From a bacterium (GTDB lineage: Bacteria; Chloroflexota; Dormibacteria; Aeolococcales; Aeolococcaceae), in contig JAJZLL010000041.1 in the NCBI GenBank assembly GCA_021803465.1, positions 1 through 58,193 on the forward strand: a DNA stretch of 58,193 bases, read 5' to 3'. Under the pieces are notes generated by a model that saw only the letters and a program-made list of their open reading frames with translations, had not been told where the DNA came from and did not search any database. Made by a program: the position numbers and the translations under genes. Position 1 is the first letter of the stretch, and the number at the start of each line of letters is the position of its first letter. Shown one piece after another: positions 48,213 to 57,381 of the stretch.

Positions 48213-49243
48213 TGGATGCAAAGAGCGCAGCAGTCGAAGATGTCACACCATCACGGCTCCGAGCAGCTGCGAGGACAGTGTACCGGCCCATTGAGGGGAT
48301 CATCTTCAGGGAGCGCGCGTTCAGCAAGCGCAACCAGAACCGTTTCTATCCGTATCTCGAATGGCCAGGACCCATCGCGTACGCGCACCGGGGCGGCAGT
48401 GCCAACCACCCGGAGAACACGCTCGCTGCATTCGACAATGCGACTGCCCTGGGCTACACCTATATTGAGCTCGATGTCCATCTCTCAAAGGATGGAGTGC
48501 TCGTTGTTTGCCATGATGGGAAGCTTGACCGCACGACCAATGTGCGGGGAGAGATCCGTAACCTCACTTATGACGAAATCCGGAAGGCCGATGCAGGCTA
48601 CCGGTTCACGCGGGATGGTGGAAAGACGTATCCCTACCGTGGAAAGGGAGTTGCAGTCCCACGGCTTGAGGATGTGCTGAAACGGTACCCGAATGCGCGG
48701 TTCAGCATTGATCCCAAGTGTGACGAGGCAGTTGGCCCCCTCATGGACCTGATCGCAAAGCTCAACGTGTATGACCGTGTGGGGCTCACCTGTGTGCCAA
48801 TCCGGCGGATCGAGGAGGCGAGACGCCGTGCTCCTGGAAAGATCTGCACAGGAATGAGCATGCCAGAAGTCGTCCGTGCATTCGCAGAATCCCAGGTGGG
48901 AGCAATTGCTCCACGGGGTGCCCAGTATGTCCAGGTGCCGCTGTACCGGAAGGGGATTGGCGTCGTCAATGCGAAGTTCGTGCGAGCAGCGCATCTTTCT
49001 GGACTCCGTGTGCATGTCTGGACAATCAATGACGAGTCGACCATGAACTACCTGCTCGACATTGGCTGCGACGGCATCTTCACGGACCGCCCGGAGCTTC
49101 TCAAGAAGGTGCTCATCGAGCGTGGCATGTGGATAGAGCCGAAGACGCAAGGCAGCAGGCATAGGCCGTTTGGAACCCTTGGCAGACTGTTTGGACACCG
49201 GAAGGGAAACATGCAACCCCCAGTAGGGAATGTGCTCAACTAG
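48209..49243 (+). CDS. Glycerophosphodiester phosphodiesterase family protein
   Basis: TIM-barrel enzyme that hydrolyses glycerophosphodiesters to sn-glycerol-3-phosphate and an alcohol. AHRGGSANHPENTLAAF (catalytic His about 60) and ELDVHLSKDGVLVVCHD are the conserved metal-binding and catalytic segments. The C-terminal barrel has VHVWTINDESTMNYLLDIGCDGIFTDRPELL. No signal peptide is seen, so it is probably cytoplasmic. ATG 48209 overlaps atpC, so it belongs to the end of the ATP synthase operon. A decayed copy of its 3' part lies at 52620-52922. Confidence 0.92.
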   Translation: MMDAKSAAVEDVTPSRLRAAARTVYRPIEGIIFRERAFSKRNQNRFYPYLEWPGPIAYAHRGGSANHPENTLAAFDNATALGYTYIELDVHLSKDGVLVVCHDGKLDRTTNVRGEIRNLTYDEIRKADAGYRFTRDGGKTYPYRGKGVAVPRLEDVLKRYPNARFSIDPKCDEAVGPLMDLIAKLNVYDRVGLTCVPIRRIEEARRRAPGKICTGMSMPEVVRAFAESQVGAIAPRGAQYVQVPLYRKGIGVVNAKFVRAAHLSGLRVHVWTINDESTMNYLLDIGCDGIFTDRPELLKKVLIERGMWIEPKTQGSRHRPFGTLGRLFGHRKGNMQPPVGNVLN

Positions 49244-49574
49244 AGGGAGTACCCCATATAGCTGAAGCGTACTGACAGACCTGTTCGAAGAGCATTCCTT
49301 CCTTCGTGCATTCTCCGTATCTTGCTACACATTTCTGGTCTGAAGCTTCCAGTGCAGATCCGTAGTCTTCATGCATGATCCAGTGGCCGATGTGCTCCGT
49401 GTATGTGGGTGCAAGAAGCTCCAATGGCTGTCATTCCTTCTGAAGGCTGACTGTCCCGAGGTGCTGGGTACAGAAATAGCTCATATGACATCTTCTGTAC
49501 CGAGGCAGCAAGGGATGTCTGTATACTTACATCCACTGCCGTTTGGATGGCAATCGCTGATAGGGGATTGAACT
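49244..49574 (+). promoter_or_regulatory. Intergenic region with a probable promoter for the lectin-repeat gene
   Basis: 331 bases without a convincing gene. TATACT at 49521-49526 is a good -10 hexamer in a GTATACTT context; a similar GGTATACTT occurs at 3821-3829 ahead of the tRNA. No clear -35 box was found. GGGGA about nine bases before ATG 49575 can serve as ribosome binding site. Nothing else is evident. Confidence 0.45.
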
Positions 49575-52568
49575 ATGCAAATCAAAAGACTGTGTCGGGT
49601 GCTGACTCCAGTTGCGGCAGGGGCTGTTGTCATTTTTGCAGTTGCACTATCTGGCGGGCTGGGAAGTCCAGTTCAAGCCAGTTCAAGCGGTTGGCAGACT
49701 CCTACAGCCCTGGGAGCGAACCCCACTTCGGTGTCGTGCGTAAGCAGCAGCTTCTGTGCAGCCGTGGATGGTTCGGGCAACGCGAGGACCTACAACGGCT
49801 CGTCGTGGTCGAGTCCAGTGAACATCGATGGCACCAACAGCCTCACCTCGGTGTCGTGCGTAACCAGCAGTTTCTGCGCTGCAGTGGACGGTTTGGGCAA
49901 CGCGATGACCTACAACGGGACATCGTGGTCGAGCGCAGCAAGCATCGATGGCACGACCAGACTCAACTCGGTCTCCTGCGTAAGCAACATAAGTGGCAAC
50001 TTTTGTGAAGCGGTGGACAGTTTGGGTAATGTTGTTACATACAGTGGAACATGGTCGAGTCCATATAACATTGACGGCTCCAACCCACTCACCTCGGTGT
50101 CGTGCGCAACCTTCTTCATGTGTGAAGCGGTGGACAGTTCAGGTAACGCTTTATCCTACCAGGGGGCGTGGTCGCCTGCAACGAGCATTGACAGTACGTC
50201 CTATATCACTTCCGTGTCGTGTGGAAGTCCCACTTTCTGCGTCGCAGTGGACTTCTACGGGAATGCGCTCATCTATAACGGGACGGTTTGGTCTCCCGAA
50301 GCCCCCGTTGACTTCAATGGCGATATCAGCTCGGTCTCGTGCGTGGTCAGCGGCTTCTGCGTTGCAGTTGACAACTTTGGATATGCGATGACCTACAATG
50401 GCACGTCGTGGACGTTCGCGACGAACATTCATGGGACCGTACCTATTAATGCCGTCTCGTGCATAAGCAGCAGTTTCTGCGTTGCAGTGGATAATTATGC
50501 GAATGTCCTTACCTACAATGGGACGTCCTGGTCGAGTCCTGCGAGTTTCGATGGGTCAACCTCCCTGTTCGCTGATTCCTGCCCAAGCAGCAGCTTTTGC
50601 GTAGCAGTTGATCAGTCTGGAAATGTGCTCACCTACAACGGAACGTCGTGGTCAAGTCCAGTGAATATCGATGGTGTGGGCATGCTCAGCTCGGTATCGT
50701 GCACGAGCAGCACTTTCTGCGCTGCTGTAGACCAGAGTGGAAATGCGTTCATGTACAACGGGACATCCTGGTCGGGTCCATTGATCATCGAAATCGGGAA
50801 TGGTCTCGACTCTGTCTCGTGCGCAAGCAGCAGCTTCTGCGTTGCAGTTGACAACTATGGGAACGAGCTCACCTACAATGGGACATCGTGGTCGAGTCCA
50901 GCAATTATTGATGGCACGAACTCCCTCAGCTCGGTGTCGTGCGCGAGCAGCAGCTTCTGCGCTGCAGTTGACAGCTTGGGAAACGCATTCACCTATAACG
51001 GGACATCGTGGTCAAGTGCAACGAGCATTGACAGCGCCAACACTCCCACCTCAGTGTCGTGTGTGAGCAGCAGTTTCTGCGTTACTGTCGATCAAAATGG
51101 GAATGCCCTGACCTACAATGGGGCATCGTGGTCGAGTGCAACGAACATCGACAGCTCGAACAGCATCAACTCTGTTTCCTGTGCGAGCAGCAGCTTCTGC
51201 GTCGCAGTGGACGGAGTGGGCAATGCGCTTACCTACAGCGGGACGTCGTGGTCGAGTCCAACGAGCATTGACAGCACAAATACCCTCACCGCGGTGTCGT
51301 GCGCGAGCAGCAGCTACTGCGTTGCATTGTCCAGCCAGGACGCGATTGCCTACGTGGTTGTCACGCCAACGCCAACGCCCACACCCACACCCACACCCAC
51401 GCCAACGCCAACGCCCACACCGGTGTCCAGTGGAAGCTCAACCCTCGCTGCGAACGCACATCTCGCATCAGGAGCATCGCTCACATCTCCGAACGGCCAG
51501 TTCCGTCTTGTGATGCAGTCAGACGGCAACTTTGACGAGTACAACGCAGCAGGAAACCCCGTGTGGAGTGCGGACACGTACGGCACAGGAACATCCAATA
51601 CGCTCGTGATGCAGAGTGATGGCAACCTTGTCATGTACAACGCGTCAGGGAAACCTGTGTGGAGCAGTGGCACCTACGGCACGGGATCATCGGATACGCT
51701 TGTGGTGCAGAACGATGGCAACATCGTCATCTATACCGCTTCAGGGAAAGCAGTCTGGAGCACGGGTACATACTGGTCTTCCAATGCAGGAGCAGTGCTC
51801 TATGCAGGACAGGTGCTCCACGTTGGGCAGATGCTCACCTTCTCCAACGGCGTTGGTGCTGGCACGTACAGCCTTGTGATGCAGAGCGATGGAAACCTCG
51901 TGGAGTACGCGAACGGTTCCCACCTGGTCGGGAGCACGACCTACACACTCAGCGCACAGCCTGTGTGGGACTCAGGGACATACGGAACGGGGAACAACAA
52001 CACTGCAGTGATGCAGAGCGATGGCAACTTCGTCATCTACACGGCAGCAGGAAAGGCAGTGTGGGCAACCAGTACGTCCGGAACGGGAGGATGGAATCAT
52101 CTGTACCTTGCAGGAGATGGCAACATTGTCGTCGGAACAGTGACTGGGTCGAACGTCTGGCAGAGCGGCACCGGAAGTGTGGCGAGCTCCATGTTCACTG
52201 GGGAGATGCTGCATGCAGGACAGTCCATCACGTCAACAGGTGGTGCATACACGCTCACGATGCAGAGTGACGGAAACCTCGTGCTGTACACCTCATCGGG
52301 GAAGACAGTGTGGGACTCAGGGACATACGGAACGGGGAGCAACAACACGCTTGTGATGCAGAGTGATGGCAACCTTGTCATCTACACGGCAGCAGGGAAG
52401 GCAGTGTGGAATGCTGGTACGTACGGCACTGGAGCAACGACGATGACTGTCGGTTCCAACGGCGTTGTTACTGTGCGGACAACTGCTGGCAGTATCGTGC
52501 CTTTTAGCAGTCTCATCCAGCTGCAGCTTACGCTCACTGGTGGTGGCGCTCCATCAGCTGCCGTTTAG
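49575..52568 (+). CDS. Secreted protein with 14 Cys-paired repeats, Pro/Thr linker and bulb-type lectin domains
   Basis: 997 residues. A signal peptide covers about residues 1-36 (MQIKRLCRVL, hydrophobic core, PVQAS). Next come 13 full repeats of about 40 residues and a partial fourteenth (about 52-585), with pattern SVSCxSSSFCVAVDxxGNALTYNGTSWSSPxxID; each has two cysteines. A linker with repeated PT dipeptides follows (about 595-617). The C-terminal third has eight QxDGN-type motifs (such as MQSDGNLVMYN, MQSDGNLVIYT), the signature of bulb-type mannose-binding lectins. The end (QLQLTLTGGG) has no LPXTG motif or membrane anchor. Likely a secreted or surface carbohydrate-binding protein; the repeat is seen in other actinobacterial secreted proteins, from memory. 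Confidence 0.85.
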   Translation: MQIKRLCRVLTPVAAGAVVIFAVALSGGLGSPVQASSSGWQTPTALGANPTSVSCVSSSFCAAVDGSGNARTYNGSSWSSPVNIDGTNSLTSVSCVTSSFCAAVDGLGNAMTYNGTSWSSAASIDGTTRLNSVSCVSNISGNFCEAVDSLGNVVTYSGTWSSPYNIDGSNPLTSVSCATFFMCEAVDSSGNALSYQGAWSPATSIDSTSYITSVSCGSPTFCVAVDFYGNALIYNGTVWSPEAPVDFNGDISSVSCVVSGFCVAVDNFGYAMTYNGTSWTFATNIHGTVPINAVSCISSSFCVAVDNYANVLTYNGTSWSSPASFDGSTSLFADSCPSSSFCVAVDQSGNVLTYNGTSWSSPVNIDGVGMLSSVSCTSSTFCAAVDQSGNAFMYNGTSWSGPLIIEIGNGLDSVSCASSSFCVAVDNYGNELTYNGTSWSSPAIIDGTNSLSSVSCASSSFCAAVDSLGNAFTYNGTSWSSATSIDSANTPTSVSCVSSSFCVTVDQNGNALTYNGASWSSATNIDSSNSINSVSCASSSFCVAVDGVGNALTYSGTSWSSPTSIDSTNTLTAVSCASSSYCVALSSQDAIAYVVVTPTPTPTPTPTPTPTPTPTPVSSGSSTLAANAHLASGASLTSPNGQFRLVMQSDGNFDEYNAAGNPVWSADTYGTGTSNTLVMQSDGNLVMYNASGKPVWSSGTYGTGSSDTLVVQNDGNIVIYTASGKAVWSTGTYWSSNAGAVLYAGQVLHVGQMLTFSNGVGAGTYSLVMQSDGNLVEYANGSHLVGSTTYTLSAQPVWDSGTYGTGNNNTAVMQSDGNFVIYTAAGKAVWATSTSGTGGWNHLYLAGDGNIVVGTVTGSNVWQSGTGSVASSMFTGEMLHAGQSITSTGGAYTLTMQSDGNLVLYTSSGKTVWDSGTYGTGSNNTLVMQSDGNLVIYTAAGKAVWNAGTYGTGATTMTVGSNGVVTVRTTAGSIVPFSSLIQLQLTLTGGGAPSAAV
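49728..51329 (+). repeat. Tandem in-frame repeats of about 120 bp
   Basis: Fourteen units of about 120 bp, each starting TCGGTGTCGTGCG or a near variant, encode the SVSC...FC repeat. Units differ from each other by many substitutions but few indels. Unit 3 has an extra insertion (ISGN). Variation is greatest in units 3-6 and lowest in units 8-13, suggesting more recent homogenisation of the later units. Confidence 0.9.
51361..51424 (+). repeat. Low-complexity ACGCCAACGCC/ACACCC tract coding for a Pro-Thr linker
   Basis: Short-period repeats of CCAACG and CACACC encode about ten Pro-Thr pairs that separate the Cys repeats from the lectin domains. Such tracts are prone to slippage, so linker length may vary between strains. 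Confidence 0.8.
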
Positions 52569-52619
52569 ATGACGGATCACACCACCACTGCAAAGTGAGC
52601 ACAGTGGCTGGTCAACAGT

Positions 52620-52922
52620 GTGCCATTTGACTCTGGCTGGAATGGTGCTCTGTGCAGAAAGGTGATTGCGGTCGTCAATGCGAAATTTGTGCGTGCTGCC
52701 CATCTTTCAGGAAATCGCGGGCATGTCTTGCCCAACTGTGACGAGGCGACCATAAGCTGCCTGCTCAACATCGGATGCGACGGCGTATTCACGTACTGCC
52801 TGAAGCTCCTCAGAGGGGTGCTGAATGCACGTGCCATGGGGATCGAACCGAAATACCTGGGATGGAAAGGCAGACTGATTGTGAACATCATGAACCTGTC
52901 GGACACTGGAAGAGACACATGA
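52620..52922 (+). pseudogene. Decayed 3' fragment of a glycerophosphodiesterase copy
   Basis: The translation from about 52644 matches residues ~248-315 of the phosphodiesterase at 48209-49243: VVNAKFVRAAHLSG, then NIGCDGVFT for DIGCDGIFT and GIEPK for WIEPK. Catalytic N-terminal motifs are absent, and conserved positions are broken (HVWTIND becomes HVLPNCD). No Shine-Dalgarno is present. It lies 51 bases after the lectin gene, so the lectin gene is bracketed by a complete and a broken copy of the same gene. Confidence 0.8.
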
Positions 52923-52942
52923 AACAGCAGACAAGGAGATGC

Positions 52943-52959
52943 GCTCACCTGGAGTGAGC
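52943..52959 (+). terminator. Hairpin after the phosphodiesterase remnant
   Basis: GCTCAC (52943-52948) and GTGAGC (52954-52959) form a six-base stem with a five-base loop. No T-run follows. It could end transcripts from the lectin gene, but support is weak. Confidence 0.3.
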
Positions 52960-53060
52960 ACAACTAGTGCTGCAGAGTTCTAGGAGGGGGTGACTCTGAT
53001 GTCACAACTGTGCAGTGCCACGTGTCAGGCACCAGTATCTGAAGGGATAATGCGATAGAG

Positions 53061-54824
53061 ATGAAACTATTCCATCCCAAGTTCAGAATGGTGTGCTGCT
53101 TTCTCATCGCACTTGGCGCGATCCTGTGCGACGCTCTCCCTGCAGCCGCTCTGTCTCCCATTGGAACGAGTGGCTTTGAGATTACGACAGCAGCGGGAAA
53201 TGGCACTGCGGGATTTCTTGGCGACAGTTCAGCAGCCACTTCTGCTGAGCTGGACAATCCATATGGAGTGGCAATCGATGCGCATGGAAACATCATCATC
53301 GCCGATTACCTCAACAACCGGATCCGCGTTCTTGCTGAAGCTACGGGCACGTTCTATCAACAGCCGATGGTGGCAGGCGACATCTACACGATCGCGGGAA
53401 ATGGAACTGCTGGCTTTCAGGGTGATGGAGCTGCAGCAACTGCTGCGGAGCTGAACAATCCCAGGGGAGTCTATGTGGATGCATCAGGAGACATCCTTGT
53501 AGGAGACTACTTGAACAATCGCGTACGGGTGATCGCGGAGTCAACTGGTTCACACTATGGCCAGGCAATGACAGCAGGAGACATCTACACGATAGCCGGG
53601 AACGGAACGGGGGGATTTTCTGGAGATGGTGGGGCAGCAACAGCAGCAGAGCTTGTGAATCCTGTTGGTCTCGCAATTGATCCAAATGGAAATGTCGTAA
53701 TTGCAGATGTGGGCAACAACCGTATTCGGGTAATTGCCGAATCGTCAGGCACGTTTTACCAGCAGGCAATGACAGCAGGCGACATCTACACGGTTGCAGG
53801 AGATGCAACCCAGGGGTATACGGGCACAGGAGGTCCGGCCACATCAGCTGAACTGTACTGGCCCCACGATGTCCATGTTGACAGCAGTGGAAATCTTGTG
53901 ATTGCTGACACGTACAACAATGTCATCCGTGTTGTTGCTGAATCGACTGGCACATATTATGGGCAGTCCATGACTGTGGGAGACATCTACACCATTGCGG
54001 GAAACGGCACTGCAGGATTTCTCGGCGATGGTGGTGCAGCAACATCAGCAGAGTTTGACACAATCTACAGCATTGCGTTCGATGCAGAAGGCAACATTCT
54101 CCTCACAGATGCCACGAACAACAGGATACGTGTCCTTGCTGAGTCGACTGGGATGATGTACGGCATGCCGATGACTGCTGGGGACGTTTACACCATAGCG
54201 GGAGACGGCACAGCGGGGTTTGCGGGGGACGGAGGTGCTCCAGTCTCTGCCGAGCTGAATCTGCCTACTGGTCTCGTGACCAATTCTGCAGGGGATGTAT
54301 TCATAGCGGACATTTACAACAACAGGATCCGCGAACTTCTTCCAACAGAGTCGTTGCAGGCGAGTGCAGCCATTGGTGCAGGAACACTGAGTTTTGTTTC
54401 CGCACCAGGGAATGTCACGTTTACCACTGCAACACTCACAGGAACGGACCAGACTGCCACAGCATCGGAGACGCTCGATATCGGCGACAATACAGGGTCT
54501 GGTTCAGGCTGGAATGTCACGCTCTCCAATTCGGCATTCACTAGCGGCACGCACACGCTTCCCAGTGCAGATTTCACGGCAGCCACACCTGGCGTGCCCT
54601 CGTGTGACTCGGGTGTCTCCTGCTCAGCAGCCACCTGGTCAGCAAACGTTGCATATCCCTATGCGCTGCCAGGTGCCACAGCAACGAAGCTCCTTTCCGC
54701 ATCGGCCACCACGGGCCGTGGTGACCAGACAGTCATCATTGCATGGAGCGAGAAGATTCCTGCTGCTGCATACACTGGCACGTACAGTTCCACCTGGACA
54801 TTGACACTCGTGTCCGGGCCGTAA
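53061..54824 (+). CDS. Second secreted NHL-repeat propeller protein with WxL-like C-terminal domain
   Basis: 587 residues. A signal peptide (MKLFHPKFRMVCCFLIALGAILC...AAA) is followed by six units with DIYTIAGNGTAGFxGDGG and NNRIRVxAESTG patterns, about 67 residues each, predicting a six-bladed propeller. The C-terminal ~165 residues contain LDIGDNTGSGSGWNVTLSN and end GTYSSTWTLTLVSGP; here the WxL motif is exact (WTL). It is a paralogue of 7720-9498 and better conserved in its repeats. GATAAT lies nine bases before ATG 53061 and no Shine-Dalgarno is seen, so it may be leaderless. Likely a cell-wall-associated protein of unknown ligand. Confidence 0.85.
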   Translation: MKLFHPKFRMVCCFLIALGAILCDALPAAALSPIGTSGFEITTAAGNGTAGFLGDSSAATSAELDNPYGVAIDAHGNIIIADYLNNRIRVLAEATGTFYQQPMVAGDIYTIAGNGTAGFQGDGAAATAAELNNPRGVYVDASGDILVGDYLNNRVRVIAESTGSHYGQAMTAGDIYTIAGNGTGGFSGDGGAATAAELVNPVGLAIDPNGNVVIADVGNNRIRVIAESSGTFYQQAMTAGDIYTVAGDATQGYTGTGGPATSAELYWPHDVHVDSSGNLVIADTYNNVIRVVAESTGTYYGQSMTVGDIYTIAGNGTAGFLGDGGAATSAEFDTIYSIAFDAEGNILLTDATNNRIRVLAESTGMMYGMPMTAGDVYTIAGDGTAGFAGDGGAPVSAELNLPTGLVTNSAGDVFIADIYNNRIRELLPTESLQASAAIGAGTLSFVSAPGNVTFTTATLTGTDQTATASETLDIGDNTGSGSGWNVTLSNSAFTSGTHTLPSADFTAATPGVPSCDSGVSCSAATWSANVAYPYALPGATATKLLSASATTGRGDQTVIIAWSEKIPAAAYTGTYSSTWTLTLVSGP

Positions 54825-54860
54825 GTCCGGGAAGTCAGTTCTTCTGCATCTCCCTGCAGA

Positions 54861-55937
54861 TCAGGCGACTGTCACCTCGGGATTGAGGTAGACGTCCTGG
54901 ATTGCATGGAGCAGCTCGATGCCTTCCGCCATTGGCCGTTGGAACGCCTTTCTTCCGCTGATGAGTCCCATGCCGCCTGCCCGCTTGTTGATGACAGCAG
55001 TGCGCACTGCCTCAGCGAGGTCACCACTTCCTGTCGAAGCACCGCCTGAGTTGATGAGGCCGGAACGGCCCATGTAGCAGTTCACGACCTGGTACCGTGT
55101 GAGATCAATGGGATGAGGGGTAGTGAGCTCGGAATACACTTTCGGGGAGGTTTTACCGAACTTGAGCGCTGTGTAGCCGCCGTTCGTCTCTGGTAGCTTC
55201 TGCTTGATGATGTCCGCCTGGATCGTGACTCCAAGGTGGTTTGCCTGGCCTGTGAGGTCGGCAGCGAGATGGTAGTCGACTCCATCGTGGTTGAACGCGG
55301 GATTGCGCAGGTAGCACCAGAGAATGGTTGCCATTCCGAGATCGTGGGCCATGGCGAACGCCTGGGAGACTTCCTGAAGCTGTCGGGTCGACTCGTCGGA
55401 GCCGAAGTAGATCGTTGCTCCGACAGCGACTGCACCCATGTCGTACGCCTGTTCGACAGAGGCGAACATCACCTGGTCGAACCTGTTCGGATATGTGAGG
55501 AGCTCATTGTGGTTGAGCTTGCAGATGAAGGGAATGCGGTGGGCATACTTCCGGGCGACTGATCCAAGCACACCAAGCGTTGAGGCAACAGCGTTGCAGC
55601 CCCCCTCGAGGGCGAGCTCGACGATCGCCTCACTGTCAAAGTAGCGGGGTTCAGGCGCGAACGATGCGCCTGCACTGTGCTCAATGCCCTGGTCAACAGG
55701 GAGGATGGAGAGATAGCCCGTTCCCGCAAGCCTGCCTGTGCCAAAGAGGGTCTGGAGGCTGCGGAGCACACGGATCGAGCGGTCCGATGCGGACCAGATC
55801 CGGTCAACGAACTCCGGTCCAGGAAGATGGAGAAGTGCCTTGTCAACTGTCGTGCATGAGTGTGTGAGAAGATCCGATGCATCAGTGCCGAGAAGGGCCT
55901 CAATGTCGGATGTTGTGCGGCTTGCTGTGGCAGTCAT
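54861..55937 (-). CDS. Class I fructose-bisphosphate aldolase (DhnA/FbaB type)
   Basis: Schiff-base aldolase of the archaeal/FbaB type, interconverting fructose-1,6-bisphosphate with dihydroxyacetone phosphate and glyceraldehyde-3-phosphate. [34 protein letters not shown] and [10 protein letters not shown] (probable Schiff-base Lys, about 242) are visible, with a phosphate-binding [15 protein letters not shown] 55937 has AGGA upstream; a longer frame exists but the added residues are not family-like. It is 358 residues. It is divergent from murA with about 107 bases between starts. A short CTGCA/TGCAG dyad lies in the gap to the NHL gene. Confidence 0.92.
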   Translation of the reverse strand: MTATASRTTSDIEALLGTDASDLLTHSCTTVDKALLHLPGPEFVDRIWSASDRSIRVLRSLQTLFGTGRLAGTGYLSILPVDQGIEHSAGASFAPEPRYFDSEAIVELALEGGCNAVASTLGVLGSVARKYAHRIPFICKLNHNELLTYPNRFDQVMFASVEQAYDMGAVAVGATIYFGSDESTRQLQEVSQAFAMAHDLGMATILWCYLRNPAFNHDGVDYHLAADLTGQANHLGVTIQADIIKQKLPETNGGYTALKFGKTSPKVYSELTTPHPIDLTRYQVVNCYMGRSGLINSGGASTGSGDLAEAVRTAVINKRAGGMGLISGRKAFQRPMAEGIELLHAIQDVYLNPEVTVA

Positions 55938-56044
55938 GGTGGATTCCTTCCCTGTGGTCCACATGACAGTGGACGTTCCGGAGTCATTATGCTCATGATA
56001 TACACCAGGCGCCAGGTGGGGCAGGGAGACATGCGGAGGGCAGA

Positions 56045-57355
56045 ATGGGCGAGCTGACAATCGAGGGCGGTACTCCGCTGCACGGAGATGTCGCCATGTC
56101 CGGGAGCAAGAATGCTGCTCTTCCCATCATGGCAGCAGCACTTCTCACGGACGAGCCTGTTGCGCTCACCAATGTGCCCAACATACGGGACATTGAGATC
56201 CTGGCTGATATTCTCACCTCGCTTGGATGCGTTGTGGAAAGGACTGCACAGGATGCCTGGACTATCGAAGCACGCAACCTCACATCCGCAACAGTTGGCC
56301 ATGAGCTTGCTGAGCGGATACGTGGCTCCATTCTCCTCATGGGAGCACTTGTGGGGAGGCTCGGCGAGGCAGTTGTGGCAAAGCCTGGGGGAGACGATAT
56401 TGGTGTCCGCAGAGTTGAGCAGCACATTGAGGGTCTCCGCATGATGGGAGCAGAGGTGCAGACTCACGAGCGGGAATATGTCGTTCGCGCGAACAGGCTT
56501 CGTGGCGCCTGGATTGAGCTTGACATGCCCACAGTCACTGGCACAGAGAACCTCATGATGGCCGCAACATGCGCTGAGGGTGTCACCATCATCCAGAATG
56601 CTGCACGAGAGCCCCATGTGGTGGATCTTGCAAGGTGCCTTGCCGGCATGGGTGTGCGCATCCAGGGGGCTGGCACTGACCACATCATGATCGAGGGCGT
56701 GAAGGGTCGTCCTCACGGGACACGGCATGCTGTCGTTGCGGACTACATCGAGGCGGGTACATATCTCATCGCAGCTGCAGCAACCAGGGGCAATGTCACT
56801 GTCACAGCGACTGATCCTGCTGACCTCACCTGGCTCATCAAGAAGCTTCGGGAAGTGGGGTGCGATGTTGTGCAGGGCGCTGACCACGTGCGGGTCAGTG
56901 CGGCTGGACATGTGCTCCGTGGTGTGGATGTCACAACCTGGCCCCATCCGGGCTTCGCCACGGATCTTCAGGCCCAATACGTCTCACTCATGACACAGGC
57001 AGAGGGCACGAGCGCTGTGAGCGAGGCAGTCTATGAGCACCGGTTCCGCCATGTTCCCGAACTTGTGAAAATGGGAGCCAAGGTGAATGTCGAGGGCCGG
57101 AGCGCCATTGTTACTGGACCGACAGTACTCAAGGGTAGTCCCGTGGACATCACGGACATCCGGAGTGGTGCAGCGCTCACCATAGCAGCACTGTGTGCAG
57201 AAGGGACGAGCACCCTCTCGAATGTCTTCCACCTCCACCGGGGGTACGAGTCGTTCGAGGAGAAGCTCCAGTCCCTTGGGGCGCGCATCAGCTTGTCGGA
57301 TGCTGGGGATACGACGGATGTTGCTGGACGGATGCGGTCAGTCATTGGCGACTGA
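56045..57355 (+). CDS. murA: UDP-N-acetylglucosamine 1-carboxyvinyltransferase
   Basis: First committed step of peptidoglycan synthesis: adds enolpyruvate from PEP to UDP-GlcNAc. [13 protein letters not shown] (with the conserved Lys and Asn) and the two-domain EPSP synthase-like fold are clear. The loop residue that is Cys115 in E. coli is Asp117 here (PGGDDIG), as in mycobacteria; Cys is the target of fosfomycin. ATG 56045. The length is 436 residues. Position after the atp operon matches mycobacterial order. Confidence 0.96.
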   Translation: MGELTIEGGTPLHGDVAMSGSKNAALPIMAAALLTDEPVALTNVPNIRDIEILADILTSLGCVVERTAQDAWTIEARNLTSATVGHELAERIRGSILLMGALVGRLGEAVVAKPGGDDIGVRRVEQHIEGLRMMGAEVQTHEREYVVRANRLRGAWIELDMPTVTGTENLMMAATCAEGVTIIQNAAREPHVVDLARCLAGMGVRIQGAGTDHIMIEGVKGRPHGTRHAVVADYIEAGTYLIAAAATRGNVTVTATDPADLTWLIKKLREVGCDVVQGADHVRVSAAGHVLRGVDVTTWPHPGFATDLQAQYVSLMTQAEGTSAVSEAVYEHRFRHVPELVKMGAKVNVEGRSAIVTGPTVLKGSPVDITDIRSGAALTIAALCAEGTSTLSNVFHLHRGYESFEEKLQSLGARISLSDAGDTTDVAGRMRSVIGD

Positions 57356-57381
57356 TTCCGGAAAGCCCAACGTGGGAATGC

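Noticed and set aside
49728..51329. Regular tandem repeats that could suggest a CRISPR array
   Set aside because: The unit is about 120 bp, in frame and protein-coding, without alternating unique spacers.
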